A stretch of 64,000 nt of DNA from Pseudomonadota bacterium (GTDB taxonomy: Bacteria > Desulfobacterota > Binatia > Binatales > Binataceae), in the NCBI GenBank assembly GCA_021323675.1, contig JAJPKP010000086.1, positions 62,001 to 126,000 on the forward strand. Reading direction: 5' to 3'. Positions 53,043 through 62,281 of this stretch are shown here, in pieces. A program made the translations under genes and the position numbers. The first letter of the stretch is position 1. Each line of letters opens with the position of its first letter. The notes beneath the pieces are model-generated. The model worked only from the letters and a program-made list of their open reading frames with translations, made no database searches and had not been told where the DNA came from.

Positions 53043-54068
53043 CTAGACCTCCGCGGCACCGCGAGCGTTACCAGTCTCCGGCGTGCCAAGCAGGGCATTC
53101 GCGAAGCAATTCTGGTATCGATCGACGCTGTAATGCGCTTCGACGAATTCGCGGGCCGACTTTCCCATCCGTTTTCTCTCGCCGGCATCCGCCATCCGCG
53201 CCACCGCATCGATCCATTGCTCGTCCGAATCCGCGAGGAATCCGGTTTCGCCTGGAATAACCATCAGCGAGTGCACGCCGACGGGGTTGGCAATCACCGG
53301 CAATCCCGCCGCGAAATACTGAAGCACCTTAAGCCCGCACTTGCCCTTGCTCCATTCGTCGTCCGGCATCCAGCTTATGCCGACGTGAGCGGCGGCAAGC
53401 GCGCCAGCTTCGCCCGCTTCACTCCATCTCACTGGCACAATCGGAGGCCGATCGAAGCCGGGGAAGCGATCGCAAATTACTCTGAGCCGCAATCCGGCGT
53501 GATGGTCCGCAAGCTTTGCAAATAATTCTCTCCGCATCTCGAGTCCCTGCAGCGTGCTGGAGGAACCTATCCACACGAGTTCGAGCCCGCGTGACTCACC
53601 GCTGACGGACGGAACGTAGCGCGAGGGCTCGACACAGGTCGGAATCACCCGGACCGATTCTCGCCGCGCTCCGGCGGCGATCGCTCGATCGGCCAGATGC
53701 CGGTTGCCCGCGATCAGCGAGTCCGCCGCGCAGGCGATTCGGGCGAAGCGCCGCTCGTGTCCTGTACTATCTATTCCTTTGCGATGGAACGAATCGCGAT
53801 GGAACACGGCGTCGTCGAAGTCGAACACCAGGCGGCGCGCCGCCCGGCGCATCAGGCTTAGCTCGAAGCCCCGCGGCAACATCCGTTGCAACAACACGAC
53901 ATCGAAAGCGGCCAGCGTCTTTAGGAGGCGCAGGCGGCCGGCGAATCCCCGCGGCACCGGGTGCAGAACCATCGAGCAACCGCGGCGCGAGAGAGCGGCG
54001 GCGAAAGGCACGAGCCGATAGCGCGCGCTTACGTGATTTTCCGATTCGATGAGCGCAATCGCCTTCAT
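53043..54068 (-). CDS. GT4-like glycosyltransferase
   Basis: 341-residue GT-B enzyme. The C-terminal half has LELVWIGSSSTLQG and AAHVGISWMPDDEWSKGKCGLKVLQYFAAGLPVIANPVGVH in pieces, corresponding to the nucleotide-sugar binding EX7E-like region, here with Lys-Gly-Lys and no clear double Glu. The N-terminal half has SENHVSARYRLVPFAAALSRRG. Its ATG overlaps the methyltransferase stop (ATGA), so I reject a longer frame. It lies upstream of rfbB in the same operon and may transfer rhamnose or another sugar; donor and acceptor unknown. Confidence 0.85.
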   Translation of the reverse strand: MKAIALIESENHVSARYRLVPFAAALSRRGCSMVLHPVPRGFAGRLRLLKTLAAFDVVLLQRMLPRGFELSLMRRAARRLVFDFDDAVFHRDSFHRKGIDSTGHERRFARIACAADSLIAGNRHLADRAIAAGARRESVRVIPTCVEPSRYVPSVSGESRGLELVWIGSSSTLQGLEMRRELFAKLADHHAGLRLRVICDRFPGFDRPPIVPVRWSEAGEAGALAAAHVGISWMPDDEWSKGKCGLKVLQYFAAGLPVIANPVGVHSLMVIPGETGFLADSDEQWIDAVARMADAGERKRMGKSAREFVEAHYSVDRYQNCFANALLGTPETGNARGAAEV

Positions 54069-54598
54069 CTTCCCGACCCTGTGAGTCTTCCCAGCAAAGA
54101 ACTCAGGCGTCCGCGCGGCTTGATGCAGGCGACGTGGATGTCGTGAATGAGACGGTTTTCCTCGTAGATGACCCGATCTTCGAGAAACGGCATCAGATCC
54201 TGGGGCTGCAGATTGCGGTAGTAGCGGTTGGGCGCGCAATCGATCTCGTGGGGCCTGCGCTCGAACGATGCGACGGTGAGCAAAAGCAGCCCGCCCGGCT
54301 TGAGCATCCGCTTCATCGCCGCCAGCGTCTCACGCCAGTATTCGTCGTGTTCAAGGCATTCCGTGGAAACCACGACATCAAACGATCCGTCGGGATACTT
54401 GAGCTCGTGCGCGAAGCCGACGACGTCGACGCCCGGCCCCGGGCGCCAATCGCATCCCAGGTACTCGCAATCTTCAAAGAATTCGCGCGCGGAGCCGTTG
54501 ACGTCGTAACTGCCGATTTCGAGCACGCGCGAGCGCGTGAAGCGCTCCGGCATCGCCTCTTTTACTCTTGCAAGAAAGTCGCGAACTGCGTCATGCAC
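54065..54598 (-). CDS. class I SAM-dependent methyltransferase
   Basis: 177-residue Rossmann methyltransferase: motif I VLEIGSYDVNGS, acidic loop CDWRPGPGVD, motif for post-I DGSFDVVVSTECLEHDEYW and LKPGGLLLLTVAS. Small size and location in a glycan operon suggest methylation of a sugar or lipid intermediate, but the acceptor is unknown. It starts 17 bp after the DUF2079 gene and overlaps the GT4 gene. Confidence 0.88.
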   Translation of the reverse strand: MHDAVRDFLARVKEAMPERFTRSRVLEIGSYDVNGSAREFFEDCEYLGCDWRPGPGVDVVGFAHELKYPDGSFDVVVSTECLEHDEYWRETLAAMKRMLKPGGLLLLTVASFERRPHEIDCAPNRYYRNLQPQDLMPFLEDRVIYEENRLIHDIHVACIKPRGRLSSLLGRLTGSGR

Positions 54599-54615
54599 GG
54601 TCGTTCCGCTCGAAT

Positions 54616-56733
54616 TCAGTAGTTTTCGAGTTGCGCCAACAGGTCATCCGCCCCGCCTGACGGTTCCAGCGCGATCGATTCAACCGTCAGGCTGTGGAGC
54701 GACGGGTAGAGCACTCGAAATTGAAGCAGATTCCAGTCCGGATTCATAAACGACAGATCGAACGAACGATCGTTGTTCGCGCCGTCGTCGAGCGCGATCG
54801 TCCGCTGGGCGAGGATTTTCGGTTTGTGATGTTCACTTTGCCCGAAAACGCAAGCCGCGATATTCGCACTGGTGCGAGACCCGGGCGGAACTCGCAGAAC
54901 GACGCGCAAGCGATATTCTCCGGGCGGAAAAATATGCGGCATGGTAAAAATCGTGCGCCCAAACCGGCTGCCTCGCTTGCTGTGGCTTGATTGCAGCGCA
55001 TCGCGCGGAAAATCCAGCAACACATCCTGCAGCTCCTTTTGCGCGGCCGGATCCTGCGAACCTGCCGCTTTCGCCAGCAGCATGAGTCCGCCCTGGCTCC
55101 ACGCCACCCGGTACCCGTCCTCAAGGGTAAGGCGAAGGAGCTCCCTGCGATGCTCCTCGCGGCCCAGCGGATACTCGTACCGGTCGCCCGCAAAATCCAT
55201 CAACACATAGTCAGCATCGTTGTTTATCGGCAGGATTGTGATCGCGCTTCGGCGGCTGAAATGCGGAACCAGCGTATCGTCGGCCGCAACCCGCGCATCC
55301 GCCGGCACCCGTTGCGCAAGCGCGGCTATCGCCCGCGCATCCGTCATCGGCGCTGGCCGTGTGGCGTAACGGAGCGGATTGCCTCCCAACAGTCCCGAGG
55401 CGACAAACACGGCTATCACCAAAGCGTTTACGAAAAACGACCGATCGACCCGCAAGCGCTCGACGGGTAACCAGGCCGCCAGATGTTCAAGCATCCGGCT
55501 GATCGCCGACGACGGCCGCCTCATGTTTTCGCCGAGAAGCACTGACAGCCTTCTCGCGCCAAATACTGCCGAAAAGAATACGAACGGGATCAGCTCGGCC
55601 GAGTAGTGAAAGTCCATCGAGTATTCCGGCGGCAGGCCGCTCATGACTATCCGCACCAGTGTCGGAGCAACGGGAACAAGATAGATCGGGCTCAAAAGCG
55701 GCAGAAAGGCAACCGACCCGAAGAGTTGAAGCAGGTAGGTCAGCTTCGCGGGCTCCAGAACGTGCTGGATGACGAAGACCGGATGGCGCAGCATCGTGTG
55801 AACGATTGCGGGAATGGTATCGCCGAGATAGCTGTAGCGGTCGACATACGGCGCCGGCCGCCCCCGAAACATCGGAAGCACGATCTGGTAGTCGATCAAA
55901 AACACCAGAATCCCCACCGCCATCAGAACCAGCGGCAGTCGTCCCCATCCGCGGCGCATCCAAAGATAAACGCCAAACGCGCCGACAATCAGGGCGACTT
56001 CTTCCTTGCAGAGGAGAGCCGCGAACAAAGCGATCAAAAAGGCCGCGTCGCGCCGATGCTCGCTGTAGTAGAGCGCGAACGACAGCAACGGGACCGCGAG
56101 CGCTATTTCGTGGAAGTCAAAGAACGCGGCGCCCAGGATCGCGCGATTGACGAAATATGCGACCAGGAGAACATAGGCGGGGCGGCGCCCAAGCTTCTCC
56201 GCGCCGATCCAGAAAACCGGAAACGCCGCAATCGCCAGCGCCATCGCCTGCACCGCGAGCAGCGTGCAGGGACTGGGAAATATCCGGTAAATCGGGACGA
56301 GAAGCAGCAGCACGGGCGCGACATGCTCGCCCAGGAAATTGCGCTGCAAAACCGAGCTGTACAGCACCCTGCCGTGAATCGTGTTCCACAGCACGTTGTC
56401 GAAGATCCCCAAATCCGGATGGGAGTTGATCGACAGATGTTTGTGAATTGAGACCCATGCGAGCACCGCCCCAAATCCGAAGATCATCACGGTGTGAGCA
56501 TGCCGAGCGAAAAGCGCTGTCCGCGGGCCAGCCCATGCGCTTAGCCGCGGACTGAGCAGCCAGCAGGAAGCAAACCCCGCGATCAGAATGGCGGCGGGAG
56601 GATCCACGTACGGCATGCGCAGGAGGTCCACCACTTGCGGGATGAATGGACCGGCTATCAGAAACACCGTCACCGCCAGCAGCGCGACCCCGGCTGCGGC
56701 AGCGTATTTCTCACTCTTCGAGGTGGCGGCCAT
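54616..56733 (-). CDS. DUF2079 family polytopic membrane protein
   Basis: 705 residues with about 11 helices and a C-terminal exported beta-rich domain of about 170 residues. HPDLGIFDNVLWNTIHGRVLYSS and NFLGEHVAPVLLLLVPIYRIFP and FDFHEIALAVPLLSFALYY are the family's hallmarks. DUF2079 proteins are GT-C-like and of unknown activity. First gene of the minus-strand operon leading to rfbD; 129 bp separate it from the divergent GT4 gene. Confidence 0.88.
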   Translation of the reverse strand: MAATSKSEKYAAAAGVALLAVTVFLIAGPFIPQVVDLLRMPYVDPPAAILIAGFASCWLLSPRLSAWAGPRTALFARHAHTVMIFGFGAVLAWVSIHKHLSINSHPDLGIFDNVLWNTIHGRVLYSSVLQRNFLGEHVAPVLLLLVPIYRIFPSPCTLLAVQAMALAIAAFPVFWIGAEKLGRRPAYVLLVAYFVNRAILGAAFFDFHEIALAVPLLSFALYYSEHRRDAAFLIALFAALLCKEEVALIVGAFGVYLWMRRGWGRLPLVLMAVGILVFLIDYQIVLPMFRGRPAPYVDRYSYLGDTIPAIVHTMLRHPVFVIQHVLEPAKLTYLLQLFGSVAFLPLLSPIYLVPVAPTLVRIVMSGLPPEYSMDFHYSAELIPFVFFSAVFGARRLSVLLGENMRRPSSAISRMLEHLAAWLPVERLRVDRSFFVNALVIAVFVASGLLGGNPLRYATRPAPMTDARAIAALAQRVPADARVAADDTLVPHFSRRSAITILPINNDADYVLMDFAGDRYEYPLGREEHRRELLRLTLEDGYRVAWSQGGLMLLAKAAGSQDPAAQKELQDVLLDFPRDALQSSHSKRGSRFGRTIFTMPHIFPPGEYRLRVVLRVPPGSRTSANIAACVFGQSEHHKPKILAQRTIALDDGANNDRSFDLSFMNPDWNLLQFRVLYPSLHSLTVESIALEPSGGADDLLAQLENY

Positions 56734-56862
56734 TTTTAGTTCCTAAAATCGGTAGCTGCTCGGCACTCACCAGAACATTTCGCGCGACTGGAGACGTCCG
56801 CGATCGTGTTGCTCCCATCCAGACCATGAGATAGTCGTCACTGCGCCGGGACGGTCGGGCCA

Positions 56863-58005
56863 TTGCAAACGCTCAGGATCCTTTGGATATGCGGTGCGCG
56901 ATTCGCGGGAGGGGCTGAGCGTGTGTCGATGCAGATACTCGGCCTCATGCGCGAGCGCTCGCACACAATTGGCGCAGTGCTGCCCGCGCAAAGCGATCTT
57001 CGCCGCCACGCCGCTTTCGCGAATTCGGTGTACACCGCCAGTTTCCGAGGCCCGCTCGACGTTCGCTCGGTCGCGGCGATAATTCGCGCGGTCCACGATT
57101 TTCATCCCGACATCCTGTTCGCCACAACCCCCGATGAATGGGTGTGGTCGTGCCTGATTCCGCGAAGGATCACCGGCGCCGGGCTGGTTCTCGTGCGCCA
57201 TATGTCGCTTCGGCTCGCACCCGCGGTTCGATGGCTCGCGAACCGGCGTGCGGATGCGGTGGTGGCGGTGAGCGCGGCGGTCCGAAGCGCGCTGATGGGC
57301 CGCTTCGGAGTCGCGCCCGATCGCATCCACGTGATTCACAATCCGGTCCGGTTTCCGATTCGCGATTGCGTTCCCTCCCCGATGGAACGCTACGAACTCC
57401 GCCAATCGCTCGGACTCGGGACGGACGGGAGATGGCTGGGCTTCTTTGGCGGCAACGATCCCCTCAAAGGCATCGAGGACGTGATGGAGGCGGCGCGGAT
57501 GATTCGAAGCCGCGGCATCGACCTGCGGCTTTTGGTTTGCGGGCGGGCGCGCCGCAAGGATTCGATTACCGAACTTGCCGCACGCCACCAGCTTTCCGGT
57601 TTCGTGCACGACGGCGCCAACCCCGACGAGATCGAAGATGCCCTGGGCGCGGTCGATGCCGTCGCTATGGCGACGAACAAGAGTCTCGGCGAAGGGCTGC
57701 CGCTGATCGCGCTTGAAGCTATGGCGCGCGGAACTCCGGTTGCGGGCTACGCAACCGCAGGCATCATCGATGCCCTCGGCGAGCACGAAGAAGGCGGGCT
57801 GCTCGCCGAACCCGGCAACCCCACCAGCCTCGCGCGCGCTCTGGAAGCGATTCTCGCCGATGCTGACCTGGCGGACCGCATCGCGCGACGGGGACTCGAG
57901 CGCGCGCGCAGCCTCTTCGACCCGGCGCTCGCGGCCGATCGTTACGAGCGCTTGTTTCTGGAAATAGCTGAAAGAAGCCGTACTGCTCACCGGTCGAAAA
58001 GCTAG
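56863..58005 (+). CDS. GT4 family glycosyltransferase
   Basis: 380-residue GT-B enzyme. The N-terminal domain has ILWICGARFAGGAERVSMQI, typical of GT4 enzymes. The C-terminal domain has LGFFGGNDPLKGIEDVMEAARM and the EX7E-like ATNKSLGEGLPLIALEAMARGTPVAGY. It starts at TTG 56863. The last 4 bp overlap the stop of the convergent ABC exporter. It probably adds a sugar to LPS or a surface glycan. Confidence 0.88.
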   Translation: MQTLRILWICGARFAGGAERVSMQILGLMRERSHTIGAVLPAQSDLRRHAAFANSVYTASFRGPLDVRSVAAIIRAVHDFHPDILFATTPDEWVWSCLIPRRITGAGLVLVRHMSLRLAPAVRWLANRRADAVVAVSAAVRSALMGRFGVAPDRIHVIHNPVRFPIRDCVPSPMERYELRQSLGLGTDGRWLGFFGGNDPLKGIEDVMEAARMIRSRGIDLRLLVCGRARRKDSITELAARHQLSGFVHDGANPDEIEDALGAVDAVAMATNKSLGEGLPLIALEAMARGTPVAGYATAGIIDALGEHEEGGLLAEPGNPTSLARALEAILADADLADRIARRGLERARSLFDPALAADRYERLFLEIAERSRTAHRSKS

Positions 58006-60290
58006 AAAACGGGCGAGAGAACCTTTTCCCTCTCCGCCAGAGGCGAGACCTGCTCGGCGAACAATCGCTCGAATACCGGGCACGTTCGGATCAGTTCGTG
58101 CGGCGCGCCGTCCCCTACCACTCGCCCTTCGTCCAAAACCACCACCCGCCGAAAGCGAATCACCGTAGCCAATCGATGCGTCATCACGATCACCGTGCGG
58201 CGGGCCAGCCAGGGTTCCATTCGGGCGAAGATTTCCTGCTCGGTTTCGCTGTCTACCGCACTGGTAGCCTCGTCCAGCACCAGCACCGCGGGGTCGCGCA
58301 CGATCGCGCGCGCAAGAGCTATTCTCTGGTACTGCCCGCCCGAAACGTTGTGGCCGCTCTCGGCCAGGCGCGCGTCAAATCCGTCGGGAAGCGCCGCGAT
58401 GAAGCGATCGAGGCCGGCCAGAGCGGCCGCGTCGCGAATTTGTTCCGCGCTGGCATCGAACGTCCCGTAGCGGAGGTTATCAAGGATAGAACCGGTGAAG
58501 ATGAACGGTTCCTGCTCGACGACGCAGACTGCCCGCCGCAATTGCGATAGCCGCGTGTTCCGGACATCAACGCCATCGAGCGTGATGCGCCCGCTTGTCG
58601 GATCGAAGAAGCGCACCAGCAGATTGGCGATCGTGCTCTTGCCGCCGCCGCTTGCCGCCACCACCGCGACGGTTTCGCGCGGCGCGATCGCGAGATGAAA
58701 ATCGCGAAGCACGGTTCGGCCGGACGGATAGCGAAAATTCACCGCCTCGAAGCTAAGCGCGCCTTCGACCGGCGTACGCAGCGCCACGCTGCCATCGCGT
58801 TCCGCCTCGGGAAGGTCGATAATCTCGAAAACGCGCTCCGCGGCCGCAAGCGCCTGCTGCAAAAGGCCGTGAACCTCGCTGATCCGCCGAAGCGGCTCGA
58901 CCGTCTGCACCGCATAGAGGCAAAAGGCGAACAAGGCACCCGCGGTCTCGCGGCCGATCGCCACCTGGGTCGTTCCATACCAGGCGACGGCGAGCAGCGC
59001 GGCGCAGGTAATCGCCCAGACCCCGGTGGTCATCAGCGCGAGCCAGAACTGGCTTCGCATCACATGGTGCCGATAAAGAGAGTCCTTCGCTTCAAACCGC
59101 CGCTGCTCAGCCTGTTCGGTCTGAAACCCTTTGATAACGCTGAGGCCGGATAGTTGCTCGGTCACCGCCGCGCTCAGCTCGCCAACTTCGCGTTGCGCTT
59201 CTGCGCTGCGGCGCCTGACGAATGCCCCGCAGTAACTTAGGATCGCCGCGACCGGCGGTCCGACCAGCGCGATCATCGCCGCCAGCCGCCAATCGAGCCG
59301 CACCAGCATGAACAACGCGCCGATCAGAACGAAGCTCTCGCCAATTCCGCGCCGCAGGATTTCGCGGACGAACTGGCTCAATGCTCCGGCGTCATTGAAC
59401 AGCCGCGACATCAGCTCGCCGACCTGGAAGCGGCGAACCGAAGACAGCTCGACCTCCAACAGCCGCCGCTGCGCGCGGTCGCGCAAATGCTGCACGAAAT
59501 GCTGGTTCAGGCTTTGCAACACGTACTTGGACGAAAACAGGCCGATCACGAGCACGCCCGCGGTCAGGCCCGCCTGGGCCGTTAGTTTTGCGAGCGCCTG
59601 ATGGTCACCGGTCCGCAGCGGTCCGTCGGCCCACAGCTTCGCGATCCAGGTCAGATAGATCTGGGCTCCGCCGAGCGCCGCAAGGCTTAGGCCGATCAGC
59701 AACAGATGCCCGCGATAGCGAGCGCACTCCGCGACCAGCCGTGTGAAGATGCGGGCGGGGGGAACGCCGTTTGCGGGCGCTTTTTCGTCTCGAAGCCCGA
59801 GCGAGGCCGGCAGCGTCACGAAAAACCGTCGCCAATGCAGCACGGTGTCCCAGTAAAACTTGCGCAACCAGCGCCGCGACTCGCGATCGTGCGTGCTGCG
59901 CAGCAGAAGCGATACCAGCCGCGCGGTGCTGCGGAGCGACTGCGCCGCCAAATCGGCCCCGAGCTTGCCCCACGTCCAGACCTGCACCATCACATGACTC
60001 ATGCCGCGCTGCTTGCACGCGCTCAGGCGCTTGTGCCCATCGGTCACGATGAACCTGCCGCCAAGCCGGACGACGCCGATAGGCGGAAACACCGCGCCTG
60101 CGTCCATTGCGGCGCGATACTCGATGATCTTGTCCGGCGCGTGAGTTTCACTCAGCAAATCGATCACGTTTCCGATCGGGACGGTCATGGTCTCGAACTC
60201 GGCCAGCTCTCGATCGAAGCAGTCGAGGCTGTTCTGCTCGTTCGCCTCCGGCCGGTTGATGGGTGCTTCACGCAAGCTCGACAACTTCAA
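58002..60290 (-). CDS. MsbA-like ABC exporter with N-terminal ParB/sulfiredoxin-fold domain
   Basis: 762-residue fusion. Residues about 36-105 match the ParB/Srx fold: APDKIIEYRAAMDAG, PPIGVV (69-74) and TDGHKRLSA (83-91), like the DGHHR motif of SerK-type members. A linker follows (105-180), then a six-helix ABC exporter membrane domain (about 185-470) and a nucleotide-binding domain. The latter has Walker A ASGGGKST (546-553, with Ala replacing the first Gly), signature VSGGQ (649-653), Walker B VLVLDEA (catalytic E674) and H705. A single half-transporter would dimerise. The start overlaps the kdoO stop (ATGA). Context suggests export of a Kdo-bearing lipid; the role of the extra domain is unknown. 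Confidence 0.88.
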   Translation of the reverse strand: MKLSSLREAPINRPEANEQNSLDCFDRELAEFETMTVPIGNVIDLLSETHAPDKIIEYRAAMDAGAVFPPIGVVRLGGRFIVTDGHKRLSACKQRGMSHVMVQVWTWGKLGADLAAQSLRSTARLVSLLLRSTHDRESRRWLRKFYWDTVLHWRRFFVTLPASLGLRDEKAPANGVPPARIFTRLVAECARYRGHLLLIGLSLAALGGAQIYLTWIAKLWADGPLRTGDHQALAKLTAQAGLTAGVLVIGLFSSKYVLQSLNQHFVQHLRDRAQRRLLEVELSSVRRFQVGELMSRLFNDAGALSQFVREILRRGIGESFVLIGALFMLVRLDWRLAAMIALVGPPVAAILSYCGAFVRRRSAEAQREVGELSAAVTEQLSGLSVIKGFQTEQAEQRRFEAKDSLYRHHVMRSQFWLALMTTGVWAITCAALLAVAWYGTTQVAIGRETAGALFAFCLYAVQTVEPLRRISEVHGLLQQALAAAERVFEIIDLPEAERDGSVALRTPVEGALSFEAVNFRYPSGRTVLRDFHLAIAPRETVAVVAASGGGKSTIANLLVRFFDPTSGRITLDGVDVRNTRLSQLRRAVCVVEQEPFIFTGSILDNLRYGTFDASAEQIRDAAALAGLDRFIAALPDGFDARLAESGHNVSGGQYQRIALARAIVRDPAVLVLDEATSAVDSETEQEIFARMEPWLARRTVIVMTHRLATVIRFRRVVVLDEGRVVGDGAPHELIRTCPVFERLFAEQVSPLAEREKVLSPVF

Positions 60291-61189
60291 AGCCTCGCCA
60301 TCCGCGGCACCATCGACTTGCCCGCGAGACGTTCGACGATCGCGGCCGGCGCGAGATCCGGCAGCCTCAGCGATTCTCGCGAGACGAAGAATGACTGCTC
60401 GAGCGCATAGCGCCCCTCAAGAACCGCATGGGGAACCGCGTCGGTGAACACAAGCCAGCTCGTACCCGGCGCAAACCGATGATGGAACTTCGGACAGCCC
60501 GCTTGAAACGCCCTGTCGCGCTTCATCGCGTCATGCAGCCGAAGCATCGCTCGATCGAAGGGCGATCGGTCCGGCAGAGCCAGGCCCAACGACCGCCCGA
60601 CCGCGCTCAGTCGCCCGACCCAGGGAGAATCGGCCTCGGCGATGGCACCTTGCGCCAGGGCGCGAAACCGCTGGTTATCCACGAGCAGATGCATGGGATC
60701 CGACGTTACCCACAGGCGCTCGCGTTCGGGATTGATGTTGGTAAAGAAGCGCAGGATTCGCGCGCCGTTGGATGGGCGGTTCGGGTACGCGTCCAGATGG
60801 AGAAGGTCGTTGCGTTCGCGCACGGGCAGATTACGTCCCCGTTCCTCCATCGGGCGAAAGCTGGCCAATTCGATGCGCCACGTGCCGGCGTAGGGGGCCA
60901 GCAGGGCCGCGCACATTTCGATGACGCGTTCGCTGTAGCGCCTCAAGGCATCGCGGACCGCAATGCTCGACGCGCCCGCCATCCCTCCGAGCGCGCCCGT
61001 TCGCGGCGCATACGAGACGTTTTTGTGCCGTAGCGCGGTGTCCGGCACGCTCATCAGGACCGCCCGGTCGGACTCATCGACCATGAGTCCCGCGGCTTCG
61101 AGACAGACTATCTCGCCCCGTTCCAGCCGATCGCAAACGTCGGCGAGATTTGAGGAAGGCCGTTCGACAACTGATCCCGAGACAGACAC
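60287..61189 (-). CDS. kdoO: Kdo hydroxylase family protein (Fe(II)/2-oxoglutarate dioxygenase)
   Basis: 300-residue enzyme related to KdoO, which 3-hydroxylates Kdo of the LPS inner core. The iron facial triad would be H131 and D133 (LLHLDAYPNRPSNG) plus H254 (VPHAVLEGRYALEQ), with R260 for 2-oxoglutarate. ILRFFTNINPERERLW is characteristic of the family. It lies between lptG (6 bp) and the ParB-ABC exporter (4-bp overlap), tying Kdo modification to lipid transport. The exact hydroxylation site and reaction are inferred from family. Confidence 0.87.
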   Translation of the reverse strand: MSVSGSVVERPSSNLADVCDRLERGEIVCLEAAGLMVDESDRAVLMSVPDTALRHKNVSYAPRTGALGGMAGASSIAVRDALRRYSERVIEMCAALLAPYAGTWRIELASFRPMEERGRNLPVRERNDLLHLDAYPNRPSNGARILRFFTNINPERERLWVTSDPMHLLVDNQRFRALAQGAIAEADSPWVGRLSAVGRSLGLALPDRSPFDRAMLRLHDAMKRDRAFQAGCPKFHHRFAPGTSWLVFTDAVPHAVLEGRYALEQSFFVSRESLRLPDLAPAAIVERLAGKSMVPRMARL

Positions 61190-61195
61190 CGCGAG

Positions 61196-62281
61196 TCACT
61201 TTTCCTCGCCCATGAGGAAAATCCCCAGCGCCAGGCTGCCGAACATGAAGTTCGGCAACCAGGCTCCGAGCCATGGCGGGAGCAATCCGGATTTTCCGAA
61301 CGACATGGACAGAGCCAGCATCAACCAATAGCCGAACCCGGCCCCAAGCGCGGCCGCGATGTTGCGGGTGTATCCGCCGTGCCGCGGCAACGGATCGAGG
61401 CTGATCGCGAAGCCGATGGCGGCAAGAATCAGACACGAAAATGGGAGCGCAAATTTCAGATCGCGAAGATTCAGGTACCGGCGCGGATTCAGGCCCCGAT
61501 GACTCAGCGTCAGGATAAAGCGGTTCAACTCGGACAGGCTCAGCTCTTCAGGATTTACGCTCAGCGGCGCATCGAAATCCGCGGGCGACAGGTTGAGAGT
61601 GGCGTCCGCCCGTCCGGGTTCCGCCGCCAGTTCGTCTCCGCTCAACTCGAGCGAGCGGCTGTTGACGAAGCTCCAGCCCCTGCCATTCCAGTTTGCGCGC
61701 TGCGCCTGGGTAATCGAACGCAGGTCGGCGTTCGCGGACAACTTGAGAATCGTAAGCCCGCTCAATTCCTTTCGCGACGGATCATAATTGGCGGCGAAGA
61801 CGAAGGCGTCGCGGGTGCGAACCCAGGCTTCACGGCCGCGCGCAGCATGCTGCTTGCGCAGCCGAGTGTTGAGCACCATCTGCGCCCGGGTGTTTGCCAC
61901 CGGCACGATAGTCTCGGAGATTACAAAATCACTCACCGTTACGAGCATGGCGATTGCGAAAAGGGGAGCCGCCATCTGCAGCCGGCTCACACCCAGCGCC
62001 TGCATCGCGACCACTTCGCCCGTCCGGTTCATCCTCGCGAATCCGAACATCACGCCCGCCAGCAGCGCCACGGGCAGAAGCTTGCTGACGTTGCCGGGAA
62101 CGCGCAGCAGCAGGTACTGGATGCCGGGAAGGACGGAACTTCCCGCCGCGATCAGGTTGAACCGGTCGGCGGTGTCGGCCAGCAGGTGAATCACGGCAAA
62201 GGCGGCGATCGCGAGCAGGAACGGCTCGACTACCGCGCGCAAAAGCAGGCCGAACACGGTAGGCGGCGCGGCCCGCCGCAT
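61196..62281 (-). CDS. lptG: LPS export ABC transporter permease LptG (YjgQ-like)
   Basis: 361-residue inner-membrane permease of the LptB2FG complex that extracts LPS. Six helices, three at each end, flank a beta-jellyroll periplasmic domain (about 120-270). MNRTGEVVAMQALGVSRLQM is the coupling-helix region and LPFSCLILAAIGFAISL lies in the C-terminal bundle. ATG 62281 overlaps the lptF stop (TGATG); an ATG 14 codons earlier would sit inside lptF. No lptB ATPase is in the window, so it must be encoded elsewhere. Confidence 0.9.
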   Translation of the reverse strand: MRRAAPPTVFGLLLRAVVEPFLLAIAAFAVIHLLADTADRFNLIAAGSSVLPGIQYLLLRVPGNVSKLLPVALLAGVMFGFARMNRTGEVVAMQALGVSRLQMAAPLFAIAMLVTVSDFVISETIVPVANTRAQMVLNTRLRKQHAARGREAWVRTRDAFVFAANYDPSRKELSGLTILKLSANADLRSITQAQRANWNGRGWSFVNSRSLELSGDELAAEPGRADATLNLSPADFDAPLSVNPEELSLSELNRFILTLSHRGLNPRRYLNLRDLKFALPFSCLILAAIGFAISLDPLPRHGGYTRNIAAALGAGFGYWLMLALSMSFGKSGLLPPWLGAWLPNFMFGSLALGIFLMGEEK

